Below the pieces are notes generated by a model. It was given only the letters and a program-made list of their open reading frames with translations. It made no database searches and was not told the origin of the DNA. This document shows, in pieces, positions 33,990 to 42,912 of a stretch of DNA of 64,000 bases. The DNA comes from J095 sp964517605 (GTDB taxonomy: Bacteria > Chloroflexota > Anaerolineae > 4572-78 > J111), in NCBI GenBank assembly GCA_964517605.1, contig CAZFCE010000002.1, positions 258,391 to 322,390 on the forward strand, read 5' to 3'. The number at the start of each line of letters is the position of its first letter. The first letter of the stretch is position 1. The position numbers and the translations under genes are program-made.

Positions 33990-35045
33990 TTATTGGGCAA
34001 TCACCCAACAGGCGTGCGGCGGAAAAGAAACCACCTGGGGCTGGCCCACGCGGGGCAGTTCCAGCCGCCGTTCGTTCAGGGCATCTACGGTGAGGCTGGT
34101 TTGATTCAAATTGATTTTTACCCGCACAATCGCGCCCAAAAAAGTAACGGTCTCCACCTGCCCGGTTAGTTGATTTTCGTCGGGGCGCGGGCCAAACCGC
34201 AACTCTTCGGGCCGCAACATCACCTGCACGGTAGCGCCGGTATGCGCGGTAATGGGCGAAGTGGTGGTTAACGTCTGGCCGTTGTAAGCCAGCAGCCCGG
34301 CGGCGGCATCAACCACCACGCACGGCAGTTGGTTGAGCGTACCCACAAACGAAGCCACAAACGCCGTTTGCGGATAATTGTAAATTTCAAAGGGCGAACC
34401 AACCTGCTCGATTAACCCTTTGCTCATTACCACAATTCGATCAGAAATTGAGAGCGCCTCTTCCTGATCGTGGGTTACGTAAATGGTGGTGATGCCCAAC
34501 TCCTGCTGAATGCGCCGGATTTCGGCGCGCAGTTCCAGCCGGATTTTGGCATCCAGGGCCGACAGCGGCTCGTCCAGCAGCAGCACTTCCGGCTGAATAG
34601 CCAGCGCGCGGGCCAGCGCCACTCGCTGCTGTTGCCCGCCGGAAAGCTGGTAAGGATAGCGCGCGCCAAACTCTGGCATGTGGATCAATTGCAGCATGGC
34701 GGCCACGCGCTGTTTAATCACTTCTTTGGCGGTTTTGGCAATTTTAAGGCCAAACCCAATGTTATCGGCCACGGTCATATTGGGGAACAAAGCGTAGGAT
34801 TGAAACACCATCCCCACATTGCGCTGGTTAGGCGCCCGGTGGGTAACATCAACATTATTAATTTTTATCTGGCCGGAACTGGGCTTTTCAAACCCGGCAA
34901 CCATGCGGAGAGTAGTGGTTTTGCCGCAGCCGCTTGGCCCCAAAAAGGAGATAAATTCGCCTTTTTCTACCTGAAGATTGAAGTTTTGGACCGCTTCTAC
35001 CGTTCCAAAACGCTTGTAAATGTTGGTTAGTTCTAAAAAAAGCAT
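33990..35045 (-). CDS. ABC transporter ATP-binding protein, PotA/FbpC type
   Basis: 351 residues from the ATG at 35045, preceded by GCAGGTGG; a GTG two codons upstream is the alternative. All ABC motifs are present: Walker A GPSGCGKTTTLRM, Q-loop VFQSYALFP, signature LSGGQQQRVALARAL, Walker B VLLLDEPLSALD and the switch His in YVTHDQEEAL. A C-terminal TOBE domain (VMLRPEELRFG) follows. This is the CUT1/spermidine/iron-type importer ATPase. It is last in an operon of binding protein, two permeases and ATPase. The substrate cannot be read from this subunit. Confidence 0.93.
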   Translation of the reverse strand: MLFLELTNIYKRFGTVEAVQNFNLQVEKGEFISFLGPSGCGKTTTLRMVAGFEKPSSGQIKINNVDVTHRAPNQRNVGMVFQSYALFPNMTVADNIGFGLKIAKTAKEVIKQRVAAMLQLIHMPEFGARYPYQLSGGQQQRVALARALAIQPEVLLLDEPLSALDAKIRLELRAEIRRIQQELGITTIYVTHDQEEALSISDRIVVMSKGLIEQVGSPFEIYNYPQTAFVASFVGTLNQLPCVVVDAAAGLLAYNGQTLTTTSPITAHTGATVQVMLRPEELRFGPRPDENQLTGQVETVTFLGAIVRVKINLNQTSLTVDALNERRLELPRVGQPQVVSFPPHACWVIAQ

Positions 35046-35066
35046 AGCCACCTGCGGAATTAGAAA

Positions 35067-35867
35067 TTAGCGTGGTCCGACAATCTGCTCCCGTTGTTGC
35101 CGGGGAGCGCCGCGACCCAAAAGTTGTATCAGGCCAATGCAGGCCCAGGTTAACGCAAAACTGATAACGGTGAGCGCCGCCGGTTCGTAGGCGCGGTTTT
35201 GCCCCAGCACCGCCAGGTACGGCCCAAACGCCGGCCTGGCCAAAAACGAGGCCAGCACCAGTTCGCCCACCACAATGGCAAAGGTGAGAAAAGCGCCGCT
35301 GAGTAGCGCGGTGCGGATGTTGGGAAAAATTATCTGCGCGATGATGGTGGGCCAGCCCGCGCCCAAACTTTGCGCGGCTTCGGTGAGCGTGCGGATATCA
35401 ATGGCCCGCAGCCCGGTATCCACGGCGCGATACATGTACGGCAGCGATAACACCGTGTACCCGGCAATCAGCAGAATGTTGGTGGAAAAAGTATTGCTGG
35501 TGAGCAGCAGCGGCGGGCGGCTGTACACCCGGATTAGCCCAAACACCAGCACCACCGCCGGCACGGCAAACGGCAACAGCGTTATCAACTCGATAACAGG
35601 CCGCAGCCGGGGCAATCGCAATTGAACCCAATAGGCTGTGGGCACGGACAGCAACAGGCTAACTACAATGGTAGAGAACGCCATTGCCACCGAAAAGCCA
35701 AACGTTTGCAAAAATTTGGGATCGCCGAGGGCGTTTTGGTACGCCAGCAAGCTGATGGCATCCCGTTTGGCCCGCAACGAAAAAATAAAGGTGCCAATCA
35801 ACGGCAGTAAAAAATAGATGGCCCCCAAAGCCACCCACAACCAGGCCCACATAGTTTTTGGTTTCAT
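35067..35867 (-). CDS. ABC transporter permease (second)
   Basis: 266 residues from the ATG at 35867, chosen because it overlaps the stop of the first permease as ATGA and begins a normal membrane protein (WLWVALGAIYFLLPLIGTFI). A longer upstream frame is only a shadow of the first permease. Six membrane helices; the EAA loop reads TEAAQSLGAGWPTIIAQIIFPNI, coupling it to the ATPase. With the first permease it forms the heterodimeric pore of a spermidine/iron/2-aminoethylphosphonate-type importer. Confidence 0.92.
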   Translation of the reverse strand: MKPKTMWAWLWVALGAIYFLLPLIGTFIFSLRAKRDAISLLAYQNALGDPKFLQTFGFSVAMAFSTIVVSLLLSVPTAYWVQLRLPRLRPVIELITLLPFAVPAVVLVFGLIRVYSRPPLLLTSNTFSTNILLIAGYTVLSLPYMYRAVDTGLRAIDIRTLTEAAQSLGAGWPTIIAQIIFPNIRTALLSGAFLTFAIVVGELVLASFLARPAFGPYLAVLGQNRAYEPAALTVISFALTWACIGLIQLLGRGAPRQQREQIVGPR

Positions 35868-36739
35868 CGCAGCCACCTTTCGGTGCGGCGCTGCAACAGC
35901 GAATACCCGGCCAGCGACACCGCCATAACCACCACCATGCCCAACGCCAGCGCGTAACCCAGGCCGGGGTTGTTCAGCACATCGCCGCGAATTTGCGCGC
36001 CAATCACAATTGTCACCAAATTGAGCGAGCCGCCGGTAAGGGCAAAGGCCGTGGCATACGCGCCAAAAGCATTGCCAAATAACAAAATAATTGCGCCTAA
36101 AATAGAAGGCATCAACACCGGCAGGCCGATGTAACGCCAGTAATGCCAATCGCTTGCGCCCATATTTTCCGCCGCCTCGCGCCATTCCGGTTTTAAGCCA
36201 TCGAGCGCCGGCGTGATAATCAGTATCATCAACGGGAGCTGAAAATACATATACGTCAGGCTTAAGCCCACAAAGCTGTAAAGATTAAAGCCAACGCTGT
36301 ATAGATCAAGGCCAAAGAGCGTTTTGAGCAACGTGGTGGCAAATCCCACCCGACCCAACGTGGCAATAAAAGCAAACGCCAGCGGAACGCCGGCAAAATT
36401 AGAAGCCACGCCACAAAACGTTAATACCGTAGCGCGGATGTTGGCGGGCAAATTACCCAAAGTGATGGCGTAAGCCAGCAAAAACCCAAAAATGCCGCTG
36501 CCCAGCGCCGTAACCAGGCTGATTTTTATACTAAGCCAATAGGCGTTCAGCACAAACGGCTGGGTCAGGCCAATAATATTTTGCAGGGTAAAATTGCCCT
36601 GCCGATCCTGAAAACTGCCGGTAAATAAAGAAAACGTGGGCAAAATCATAAAAGCCACGGCAAAAACAAAAAAAGGAACAACACCCAGCCAGGCCCAGGA
36701 AAATTTCCGGGTGGATGGTGATGCTGCAAATGGGGCCAC
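35864..36739 (-). CDS. ABC transporter permease (first)
   Basis: 291 residues, GTG start after the strong site GGAGGCAGCCT. About six helices; the cytoplasmic EAA loop is EAAENMGASDWHYWRYIGLPVL. The N-terminus contains WAWLGVVPFFVFAVAFMILP. It pairs with the second permease, whose gene overlaps it by four bases. A hairpin in the 91-base gap separates it from the binding-protein gene, which is usually expressed at a higher level. Confidence 0.92.
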   Translation of the reverse strand: MAPFAASPSTRKFSWAWLGVVPFFVFAVAFMILPTFSLFTGSFQDRQGNFTLQNIIGLTQPFVLNAYWLSIKISLVTALGSGIFGFLLAYAITLGNLPANIRATVLTFCGVASNFAGVPLAFAFIATLGRVGFATTLLKTLFGLDLYSVGFNLYSFVGLSLTYMYFQLPLMILIITPALDGLKPEWREAAENMGASDWHYWRYIGLPVLMPSILGAIILLFGNAFGAYATAFALTGGSLNLVTIVIGAQIRGDVLNNPGLGYALALGMVVVMAVSLAGYSLLQRRTERWLR

Positions 36740-36784
36740 AGGCTGCCTCCTGCTTCAGTGGAGTTGAAATGATGCGCTAAAAAT

Positions 36785-36816
36785 GGCCCTCCGCCGGTAG
36801 TTGCTGGCGGAGGGCC
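36785..36816 (-). terminator. Intra-operon hairpin after the binding-protein gene
   Basis: Perfect 11-base stem GGCCCTCCGCC / GGCGGAGGGCC with a ten-base loop, 15 bases after the binding-protein stop and 46 bases before the permease start. No T tract follows, so partial termination or 3' protection of the binding-protein mRNA is more likely than full termination. This is common in ABC operons. Confidence 0.6.
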
Positions 36817-36830
36817 GGGGTGGAGCGAAT

Positions 36831-38189
36831 TTATTTAACGTTAACGTTTACAACAGCGTCCCATTTTTCGGTGATGGTCTTTTTGGCGGCTTCCAGTTGT
36901 TGCAGAGTGGGGAAGGCCGCTTTGGCGTACAGTTCTGCCGGGGGCAGTTTGCCGGCCAAATCCGCCGGAACCACGTTGCGTTTAACCATATCACTGTAGC
37001 GAATGGGGTGGCCATAGCCGCTCAGCCAAACCAGTTGGCCTTCGTCGGAGTAGAGGTATTCCATCCACAGTTTGGCGGCGTTGGGATGAGGCGCGTAGGC
37101 GCTGATGGCCTGCACGTACACCCCGCCCAAAATCCCGGATTGAGGCACTACCACTTCTACATTGGGGTTGCCGGCCAGGGTATCGCGGTCAACCAGCGCC
37201 AGGTAGTCGTTCCGAATGATGACGGGCGTTTCGCCGCTGGCCACCGTGCCAGAATTGGCAATGACCGGCACAAAGTTGCCGGCTTTGTTCAGTTCGGCAA
37301 AGAATTGCAGGCCGGCTTCGGCGGCGGTGTTTAAATCATTGGTGCGAGACAGCCCGGCAGCGTACACGGTTTGAATGGCCTGGTTAGAGGTGCGCGGGTC
37401 GCCGGCCAGAGCCACCTGGCCTTTGTATTCGGGTTTCAGCAAATCGGCCCAATCTTTGGGCACGTTTTTAACCACGTCTTTGTTAACTTCAAAAGCCAGC
37501 ACGCCGTAATAATCGCCGTACCAGTAGCCTTCGGGTTCCTTCAAATCCTGCGGAATGGAGGCCCAGGTTGAAACTTTGTAGGGTTGCAGCAGGCCTTCGG
37601 CCTGGGCTTGCGGGCCAAAGGCAAAACCAACATCAACAACATCGGGGGCTTGCGGGCCTTTGTTATCTTTGTTGGCCCGGATGGCTTCCAGTTCGTCACC
37701 GGAGCCGGCGTTGGGGTCAAGCTCGTTAATCTGGAGGCCGTATTTGGTTTTGAAATTTTCAAGCATAACGCCGTAGTTGAGCCAATCGTGCGGCAGGGCC
37801 ACCACGGTTAACGCGCCTTCGGCTTTGGCCGCGGCCACCAGTTTATCCATTTCAGTAGCGGTTTGCCCGGCGGCAGCGCCCACAGCGGTTTGGGCCGATT
37901 CGGCGGGCGGAATGCACAGTTTCCAGCCGGGTTCAACCACGTCCGGGTTATCAATTTTGGCGTAGCTGCTATCGGTGGCGTGTTTGGCGTTGGTGGCGTC
38001 CACAATCGCTTTGTAGGCCAGCACATCGCCATAGAATTTGTCGGCTAATTTCGACAGCCAGTCATCGGCCTGAATGGTCACATCGCTGGAGCAGGTTACA
38101 TCCTTTTGCGCCATAGATACCGCCGGCAGCATCATGGTTACAACCAGTAATAACAGGGTAAACACAACTGCATTAAACTTACTATTCAT
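36831..38189 (-). CDS. ABC substrate-binding protein with N-terminal LysM-like domain
   Basis: 452 residues. A signal peptide (FTLLLLVVTMMLPAVSMA) is followed at about 32-95 by a LysM-like module (VTIQADDWLSKLADKFYGDV ... PGWKLCIPP), complete with the start and end patterns of the family. After an Ala/Thr linker there is a periplasmic binding protein of the iron/spermidine/phosphonate class (EGALTVVALPHDWLNYGVML, DVVDVGFAFGPQAQAEGLL, GYWYGDYYGVLAFEVN, LWMEYLYSDEGQLVWLSGYG). The LysM part should hold the protein on peptidoglycan in place of the usual lipid anchor, since no lipobox Cys is present. It is the first gene of the importer operon. The substrate is unknown. Confidence 0.86.
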   Translation of the reverse strand: MNSKFNAVVFTLLLLVVTMMLPAVSMAQKDVTCSSDVTIQADDWLSKLADKFYGDVLAYKAIVDATNAKHATDSSYAKIDNPDVVEPGWKLCIPPAESAQTAVGAAAGQTATEMDKLVAAAKAEGALTVVALPHDWLNYGVMLENFKTKYGLQINELDPNAGSGDELEAIRANKDNKGPQAPDVVDVGFAFGPQAQAEGLLQPYKVSTWASIPQDLKEPEGYWYGDYYGVLAFEVNKDVVKNVPKDWADLLKPEYKGQVALAGDPRTSNQAIQTVYAAGLSRTNDLNTAAEAGLQFFAELNKAGNFVPVIANSGTVASGETPVIIRNDYLALVDRDTLAGNPNVEVVVPQSGILGGVYVQAISAYAPHPNAAKLWMEYLYSDEGQLVWLSGYGHPIRYSDMVKRNVVPADLAGKLPPAELYAKAAFPTLQQLEAAKKTITEKWDAVVNVNVK

Positions 38190-38612
38190 TGACTTGATCC
38201 TCCTTGATTGTGCTGTTTCAAATAGAGTTAACTACATAAGCGGGCCAAAATATTTTTCTGTTTTTTTATAGTTGCCTGTTTTTACTCCTCCCGGCTAAAT
38301 GTTACAGCGTAGTATAGATACAGTATTTTAAGGGCTATTTAAGGAGTTGTTAAAGATTTGTAAATTTTCTGTGGAACGGCTGCCGTTTTAAGCCAATTGG
38401 GAGTTTTTTGAGCAGAAAAGCGCCGCAGCCGGGATGGGAAGGGGAACAAAGAGAGAGGGCCGCGTGGGTAAAACACAACAGCCCAATTATAACACAGATT
38501 GTTTGATACCGCGCCAATGGCGCTATTTTTTTGTAGTTTTTGGGAACAACTCAACAAAAAGCCAGGTTAAAATTAACCGGCAAAGCGGGCTTTTGTGGCG
38601 GCCTGTATTTGT
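38190..38612. other. Gene-free 423-base spacer, upstream region of the ABC operon
   Basis: AT-rich, with no credible open frame. It contains the small perfect hairpin GCGCCA-A-TGGCGC near 38511-38523 followed on the plus strand by a T-rich run (terminator-like although no plus-strand gene precedes it), TATAAT on the minus strand (38486-38491) without a good -35, and GGTTAAAATTAACC near 38567. The importer promoter must lie here, but it is not pinned down. Confidence 0.4.
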
Positions 38613-40025
38613 TTAAAATTTGTATTTCAGTTGCGCGGCGTGCCGGTTGAAAACCCAGTAAACGGTGGATCCAAAGTTATTAAACAGTTTTGTTTTGGAC
38701 ACTCGTTCCGCTTCCATATCGGCCAAGTGATGATGTTCCTGAAAAAAACTCTTCTGCGGCGATATTGGCAGGCCGGCAGGATAACCATTGAGTTCGGCAG
38801 GGGTAACGGTTACAACCTGATCCCATTTGTAACCCCACGATAAAAATACCTGGGCGGTATAAAAGGGGCGTTTTTTGCCGTTTTCCAGCAGATAAGTGGT
38901 TTCGTCGGTGGCTAATTTTATTAACGTGCCATCAGGGTGATGGTCAAGCGTGTTAATTTCGGGGCCGGTTTCAATTTTGGCCAGGGTTTCATCGGATACG
39001 GTGAGGATGTGCCGCCACTGATAACCCAGGCCCTCAAACGCCTCTGCATTGCGAAAAGGGCGTTTTTGGCCGTGTTCAATAAAGAAAACGGTATTGTCGG
39101 AAGTGCCTTTAATCAGGCTGCCTTCCCGAAAGGTCATTGGCAAGCCGGTGTTGAGCCGGGCCAGGTATTTGTCGCTAACGCGAATAACCTGGGGCCAGTG
39201 ATACCCGTGCGACAGGAAAATCTCCGCCGAAGGGAATAATCTCTTTTCAAAATTGGTGTACAAATAAATACTTTCGTCGCTGCCCTGAAGCGTCATGCCG
39301 TAGGGATGCCACGGCACAATAATCTGGAATTGAAACAGCAAGTGCGCCTTGACAGTGCGGGCCAATTTGGCTTTAGAAGCGCCATGCACCCGCGAGTGCA
39401 ACACGGCGGGGTATTCGGCCACTTTATAGCCCATTCGCATGGCGTTAATCAGCAGTTCGGTGCCGCCCAAAAAGCCATTTGATTCAAACGGGACATCTTC
39501 GGTAACGTTGCGGCGGTAGGCTCTGAACAGAGCCGTGTAGGTATGAATGCGCCAATCGGCCAGCAGGCGGTACAAAGCCGAAGCGCCCTGGCTTAAAACC
39601 AGCCGGTAGGCCGGCACATCCTTAATCCCCCCCAAAGGATGGTAGGGCGAAGCGGTGACAATATCAATGCCGGGGGTTAAATAGGAAAGCAGTTGCGGAA
39701 TTTCTGAGAATTTGTAAGTGCCGTCGCTATCGGTGGTTAAAATGATGTTGCCTTTGGCGGCAGCAAACCCCGTGCGCAGGGCCGCGCCTAACCCCTGGTT
39801 TTTCTCGTGGCGCTCAAACCGGAGCGTTACCTGCGGAGCTAAATCGGCCTGGGCAAATGCCGTTGCAAATATCTGGCAAGTATCATCACAACTGCCGTCG
39901 TCAACAAAAATCACCTCAACAGTTTTGGTTTCGGCCAGGGTATTAACAATCGGAAAGAGTTCAGCCTGGATTTTATCAACATTATCAGCTTCATTGTAGC
40001 ACGGAATAATAATCGACAGGTCCAT
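38613..40025 (-). CDS. Family 2 glycosyltransferase fused to three surface-type KRPF repeats
   Basis: 470 residues. The first 235 form a GT2 GT-A domain (LSIIIPCYNEADNVDKIQAE, VEVIFVDDGSCDDT, IILTTDSDGTYKFSEI, NGFLGGTELLINAMRMGYK). The rest is three copies of a 60-70-residue unit at about 260, 315 and 390, each with a hydrophobic strand, KRLF/KRPF, an aromatic-rich GY-W-VI-VSD stretch and a closing glycine (FFIEHGQKRPFRNAEAF, YLLENGKKRPFYTAQVF). Such units normally occur in exported wall or S-layer proteins, so joining them to a cytoplasmic enzyme without a signal peptide is unusual. It is the last gene of the surface-glycan operon, 30 bases after the oxidoreductase. Confidence 0.82.
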   Translation of the reverse strand: MDLSIIIPCYNEADNVDKIQAELFPIVNTLAETKTVEVIFVDDGSCDDTCQIFATAFAQADLAPQVTLRFERHEKNQGLGAALRTGFAAAKGNIILTTDSDGTYKFSEIPQLLSYLTPGIDIVTASPYHPLGGIKDVPAYRLVLSQGASALYRLLADWRIHTYTALFRAYRRNVTEDVPFESNGFLGGTELLINAMRMGYKVAEYPAVLHSRVHGASKAKLARTVKAHLLFQFQIIVPWHPYGMTLQGSDESIYLYTNFEKRLFPSAEIFLSHGYHWPQVIRVSDKYLARLNTGLPMTFREGSLIKGTSDNTVFFIEHGQKRPFRNAEAFEGLGYQWRHILTVSDETLAKIETGPEINTLDHHPDGTLIKLATDETTYLLENGKKRPFYTAQVFLSWGYKWDQVVTVTPAELNGYPAGLPISPQKSFFQEHHHLADMEAERVSKTKLFNNFGSTVYWVFNRHAAQLKYKF

Positions 40026-40055
40026 TTTTTAGCTCCCTAACACTACACCTTTGAG

Positions 40056-41102
40056 TTACGCCGCCATACCCAACGGCGCGGCAGTTAATTCCGGAACAGG
40101 CTGTTTTATGTGCACCAGGCGTTGGTTAATAGCATCACGGATATCGAACGCTATTTTTAGCGCCTTGTAGCCATCTCTGGCCGGCACTTGCGGGGCAACG
40201 GTACGGTCGAGGATGGATTTTATAAAATGCTCAAGCTCTAAAAATAAAGGCTCGTAGGCCGGTACGTGGATGTATTCAACAATGCTTTCCTGCCGATATT
40301 TTACCCCGGCCTGATTGGGGCTAAGGTATTCGCCCACGGTGCGGCGGTGAACCATAATGCTTTTTTGAAGCAAGTTAGCCTCAATATAAGCGTCAAGAGA
40401 GGTGGCCTGAATACACCTGATTTTCTGCTCGGTGATTCGGGAGGCGGTCAGGTTGAGCAACGGGCCACGTTCAAACCGAAATTGAACGGTGGCGTGGTCA
40501 ATGGTATTGCTAAATACGCTCAAACCCTGGGCGCTAAAATCAATCGGCTCCTGACCTACCAGATGCAGCATCAGGTCAATATCGTGAATCATTAAATCCA
40601 GCACCACATCCACATCGGTGTTGCTGGATTCAAAGGCGCTGAGCCGCTGAAAATTAACCGTGGCTAACTGCCGGTTTTCCAGCACGTGGGTCAGCTCAAT
40701 ATAGGTGGGATTAAACCGCTCAATGTGCCCCACCTGCATTATCAGGTCACTTTTTTCGGCGGTTTCGGTAAGGCGTTGGGCCTGTTCCAAAGTAGCGGTG
40801 ATGGGTTTTTCAACCAACACATGCACCCCCCGCTCCAGGCAACGCATGGCCAGCTCAAAGTGAACGGGGGTTGGCACCGCCACGCTCACGGCGTCAACAT
40901 TTGTTAACAGGTCATCAATTGAGGAATAAAAAGGAACAGAATACTGATTGGCTATCTTTTGGCCGATGACTGTATCGGCATCGTAGGTGCCCGCCAACTC
41001 AACGCCGCGCAAGGTTGAAAACACGCGACAGTGGCGTTGCCCCATTGTTCCCGTACCAATTACACCCACCTTAAGTTGAGAAGAAGTTTGTGGCTTGGTC
41101 AT
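40056..41102 (-). CDS. Gfo/Idh/MocA oxidoreductase, WlbA-like
   Basis: 348 residues. The N-terminal Rossmann motif is VGVIGTGTMGQRHCRVF, the EKP motif is in VLVEKPITATLEQA, and the C-terminal half has HDIDLMLHLVG with the family histidine. Together with the aminotransferase and hexapeptide acetyltransferase just upstream it matches the WlbA-WlbE-WlbB set that turns a UDP-N-acetyl-hexosaminuronate or similar sugar into a 3-acetamido sugar. WlbA oxidises C3 with NAD+. The assignment to that exact pathway is inference; the family is certain. It is 110 bases downstream of the aminotransferase. Confidence 0.84.
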   Translation of the reverse strand: MTKPQTSSQLKVGVIGTGTMGQRHCRVFSTLRGVELAGTYDADTVIGQKIANQYSVPFYSSIDDLLTNVDAVSVAVPTPVHFELAMRCLERGVHVLVEKPITATLEQAQRLTETAEKSDLIMQVGHIERFNPTYIELTHVLENRQLATVNFQRLSAFESSNTDVDVVLDLMIHDIDLMLHLVGQEPIDFSAQGLSVFSNTIDHATVQFRFERGPLLNLTASRITEQKIRCIQATSLDAYIEANLLQKSIMVHRRTVGEYLSPNQAGVKYRQESIVEYIHVPAYEPLFLELEHFIKSILDRTVAPQVPARDGYKALKIAFDIRDAINQRLVHIKQPVPELTAAPLGMAA

Positions 41103-41212
41103 TTCACGCTCACTTTGTTGTAAAAATCAGTATTTAGATATTAACAAAGTTGAATGATAAAGCTGTGTGAATATTGTTGGAAAATGGTTAGGAAATTTGG
41201 TAAAAGTGTAGA

Positions 41213-42292
41213 TTATTCCCCGGTAAAGCTGTTAATTGCGTTACAGATGGTATTCAGGTTTTGCGGGCTAAGGGCCGGATGCACCGGCAACGATAGCACT
41301 TCCAGGGCGGCGCGTTCGGATTGCGGTAAACTCAGGTTAAAGCCCAGGGTTTGGGTATAAAGCGGCTGCTGATGAATAGGGGCAGGGTAATACACGCCGG
41401 TGGCAATCTCATGGCGCTGCAAATGCTGGCGCAACGCCTCGCGCTGCCCGGTTGCCACCCGAATGGTGTATTGGTGAAAAACGTGGTGGCAATGCGGCGG
41501 CGTTTGTGGCGTAATTACGCCTTTAAGATGAGCGTTAAAAAATTGAGCGTTGGCAATCCGGGCCTGGTTAAATTGCTCTAATTTTGATAACTGAACCAAC
41601 CCAATGGCCGCGTGAATATCGGTCATTCTAAAATTAAAACCCAACTCAGCGTGATGGTATTGCCGGGTCATGCCGTGCTGCCGGATTACCCGGCATTTTT
41701 GGGCAATGTCGGCATTGTTGGTGGTAATCATGCCCCCTTCGGCTGAGGTTATATTTTTGGTGGGATACAGCGAAAAACACCCCGCGCCAAAACTGCCCAC
41801 CCGTTGGCCGTGATACGTAGCGCCGTGGCTCTGGCAGGCATCTTCGATGACAACCAGGCCGTGGTTGGCCGCAATTTGCATAATGGGCGACATATCCGCC
41901 GGCAGGCCAAACAGGTGTACCGGCAAAATGGCTTTGGTGCGGGCGGTAATGGCGGCTTCGATCTGGGCGGGATCAATATTAAACGTAGCCGGGTCAATAT
42001 CCACAAAAACCGGGGTAGCGCCAGTGTACAAAATACTATTGGCCGAAGCGATAAACGAGAACGGCGTGGTAATCACCTCGTCGCCGGGGCCGAGGCCGTG
42101 GGCCAGCAGCGCCGTGTGCAGGGCGGTGGTACCAGAGGAAGTGGCAACGGCGTAATCCACACCGACCATAGCGGCAAATGCCTGCTCAAAAGCGGCTACA
42201 CGCGGCCCCTGCGCCAAAATACCAGAATCCAGCACTTCGAGCACGGCTTGTTTTTCTTCGGCTCCAATGCTGGGGTGGGCAATAGAAATCAT
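41213..42292 (-). CDS. DegT/DnrJ/EryC1/StrS sugar aminotransferase, WlbE-like
   Basis: 359 residues from the ATG at 42292, which overlaps the upstream stop as ATGA; a longer frame by six codons is less likely. PLP-enzyme marks: ATSSGTTALHTALLA binds the phosphate, VIEDACQSHGATYHG holds the Asp facing the pyridine nitrogen, and the Schiff-base Lys is in SLYPTKNITSAEGGM. It transfers an amino group from glutamate to a 3- or 4-keto nucleotide sugar. Lying between a WlbB-like acetyltransferase and a WlbA-like dehydrogenase, a 3-amino product is most likely. Confidence 0.9.
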   Translation of the reverse strand: MISIAHPSIGAEEKQAVLEVLDSGILAQGPRVAAFEQAFAAMVGVDYAVATSSGTTALHTALLAHGLGPGDEVITTPFSFIASANSILYTGATPVFVDIDPATFNIDPAQIEAAITARTKAILPVHLFGLPADMSPIMQIAANHGLVVIEDACQSHGATYHGQRVGSFGAGCFSLYPTKNITSAEGGMITTNNADIAQKCRVIRQHGMTRQYHHAELGFNFRMTDIHAAIGLVQLSKLEQFNQARIANAQFFNAHLKGVITPQTPPHCHHVFHQYTIRVATGQREALRQHLQRHEIATGVYYPAPIHQQPLYTQTLGFNLSLPQSERAALEVLSLPVHPALSPQNLNTICNAINSFTGE

Positions 42293-42909
42293 GGGTGGGC
42301 AACCTTCCATAAATTTACATCAATTATAATTTGTTGTTGACAGGCAGGGCAACAGGCAGTTACAGTTTGGGCATCGGAATGGTGGGCGGTTAAGCGCACT
42401 CCGCAGGGACAAACAAACCCATGCAACCGGGCCGGGTTGCCTAACACCAAGCCGTAATCCGGCACGTTTCTGGTAACAACCGCACCAGAACCAACCATAG
42501 CCCAACGGCCAATGGTTACGCCGCACACAATCACGGCGTTGGCCCCAATCGAAGCGCCGTACCGCACCAGCGTAGGCGTAACAGCCCAATCGGTGGCGGC
42601 TTTGAGCGTGCCGTCCGGGTTGATGGCGCGGGGCGATTTATCGTTGGTGAATACGCAATGCGGCCCACAGAATACGCCATCTTCCAGCGTGACGCCGTGA
42701 TAAATAGAAACGTAGTTTTGGACTTTTACGTTATTGCCAATCACCACGCCGGAATCAACGTAAACGCCTTTGCTTAGAATGCAGTTTTCGCCAATGGTTG
42801 CGCCTTCGCGCACCTGCACATGCTGCCAGATTTTTGCTCCAGAACCGATGGCAGCCTGTGGGGACACATCGGCGGTGGGGTGGATTTTTATATTAGTTGG
42901 ATTGCTCAT
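42289..42909 (-). CDS. Hexapeptide-repeat N-acetyltransferase, WlbB/WbpD-like, with Cys-rich tail
   Basis: 206 residues. Left-handed beta-helix repeats run from residue 8 to 150 with WlbB hallmarks: IGSGAKIWQHVQVREGATIG, VQNYVSIYHGVTLEDGVFCG, CVFTNDKSPRA, GASIGANAVIVCGVTIG, VGSGAVVTRNVPDYGLVLG. WlbB-type enzymes put an acetyl group on a 3-amino uronic-acid nucleotide. After the usual end (NPARLHGFVC) there is an extra 45 residues with CPCG and ACCPACQQQ, four to five cysteines spaced like a small zinc ribbon, not normal for this family. The stop overlaps the aminotransferase start. Confidence 0.88.
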   Translation of the reverse strand: MSNPTNIKIHPTADVSPQAAIGSGAKIWQHVQVREGATIGENCILSKGVYVDSGVVIGNNVKVQNYVSIYHGVTLEDGVFCGPHCVFTNDKSPRAINPDGTLKAATDWAVTPTLVRYGASIGANAVIVCGVTIGRWAMVGSGAVVTRNVPDYGLVLGNPARLHGFVCPCGVRLTAHHSDAQTVTACCPACQQQIIIDVNLWKVAHP

Positions 42910-42912
42910 TGG

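Noticed and set aside
35868..36185. N-terminal 106-residue extension of the second permease
   Set aside because: It is the first permease gene read in another frame; the ATG at 35867 overlaps the first stop as ATGA and starts a normal permease.
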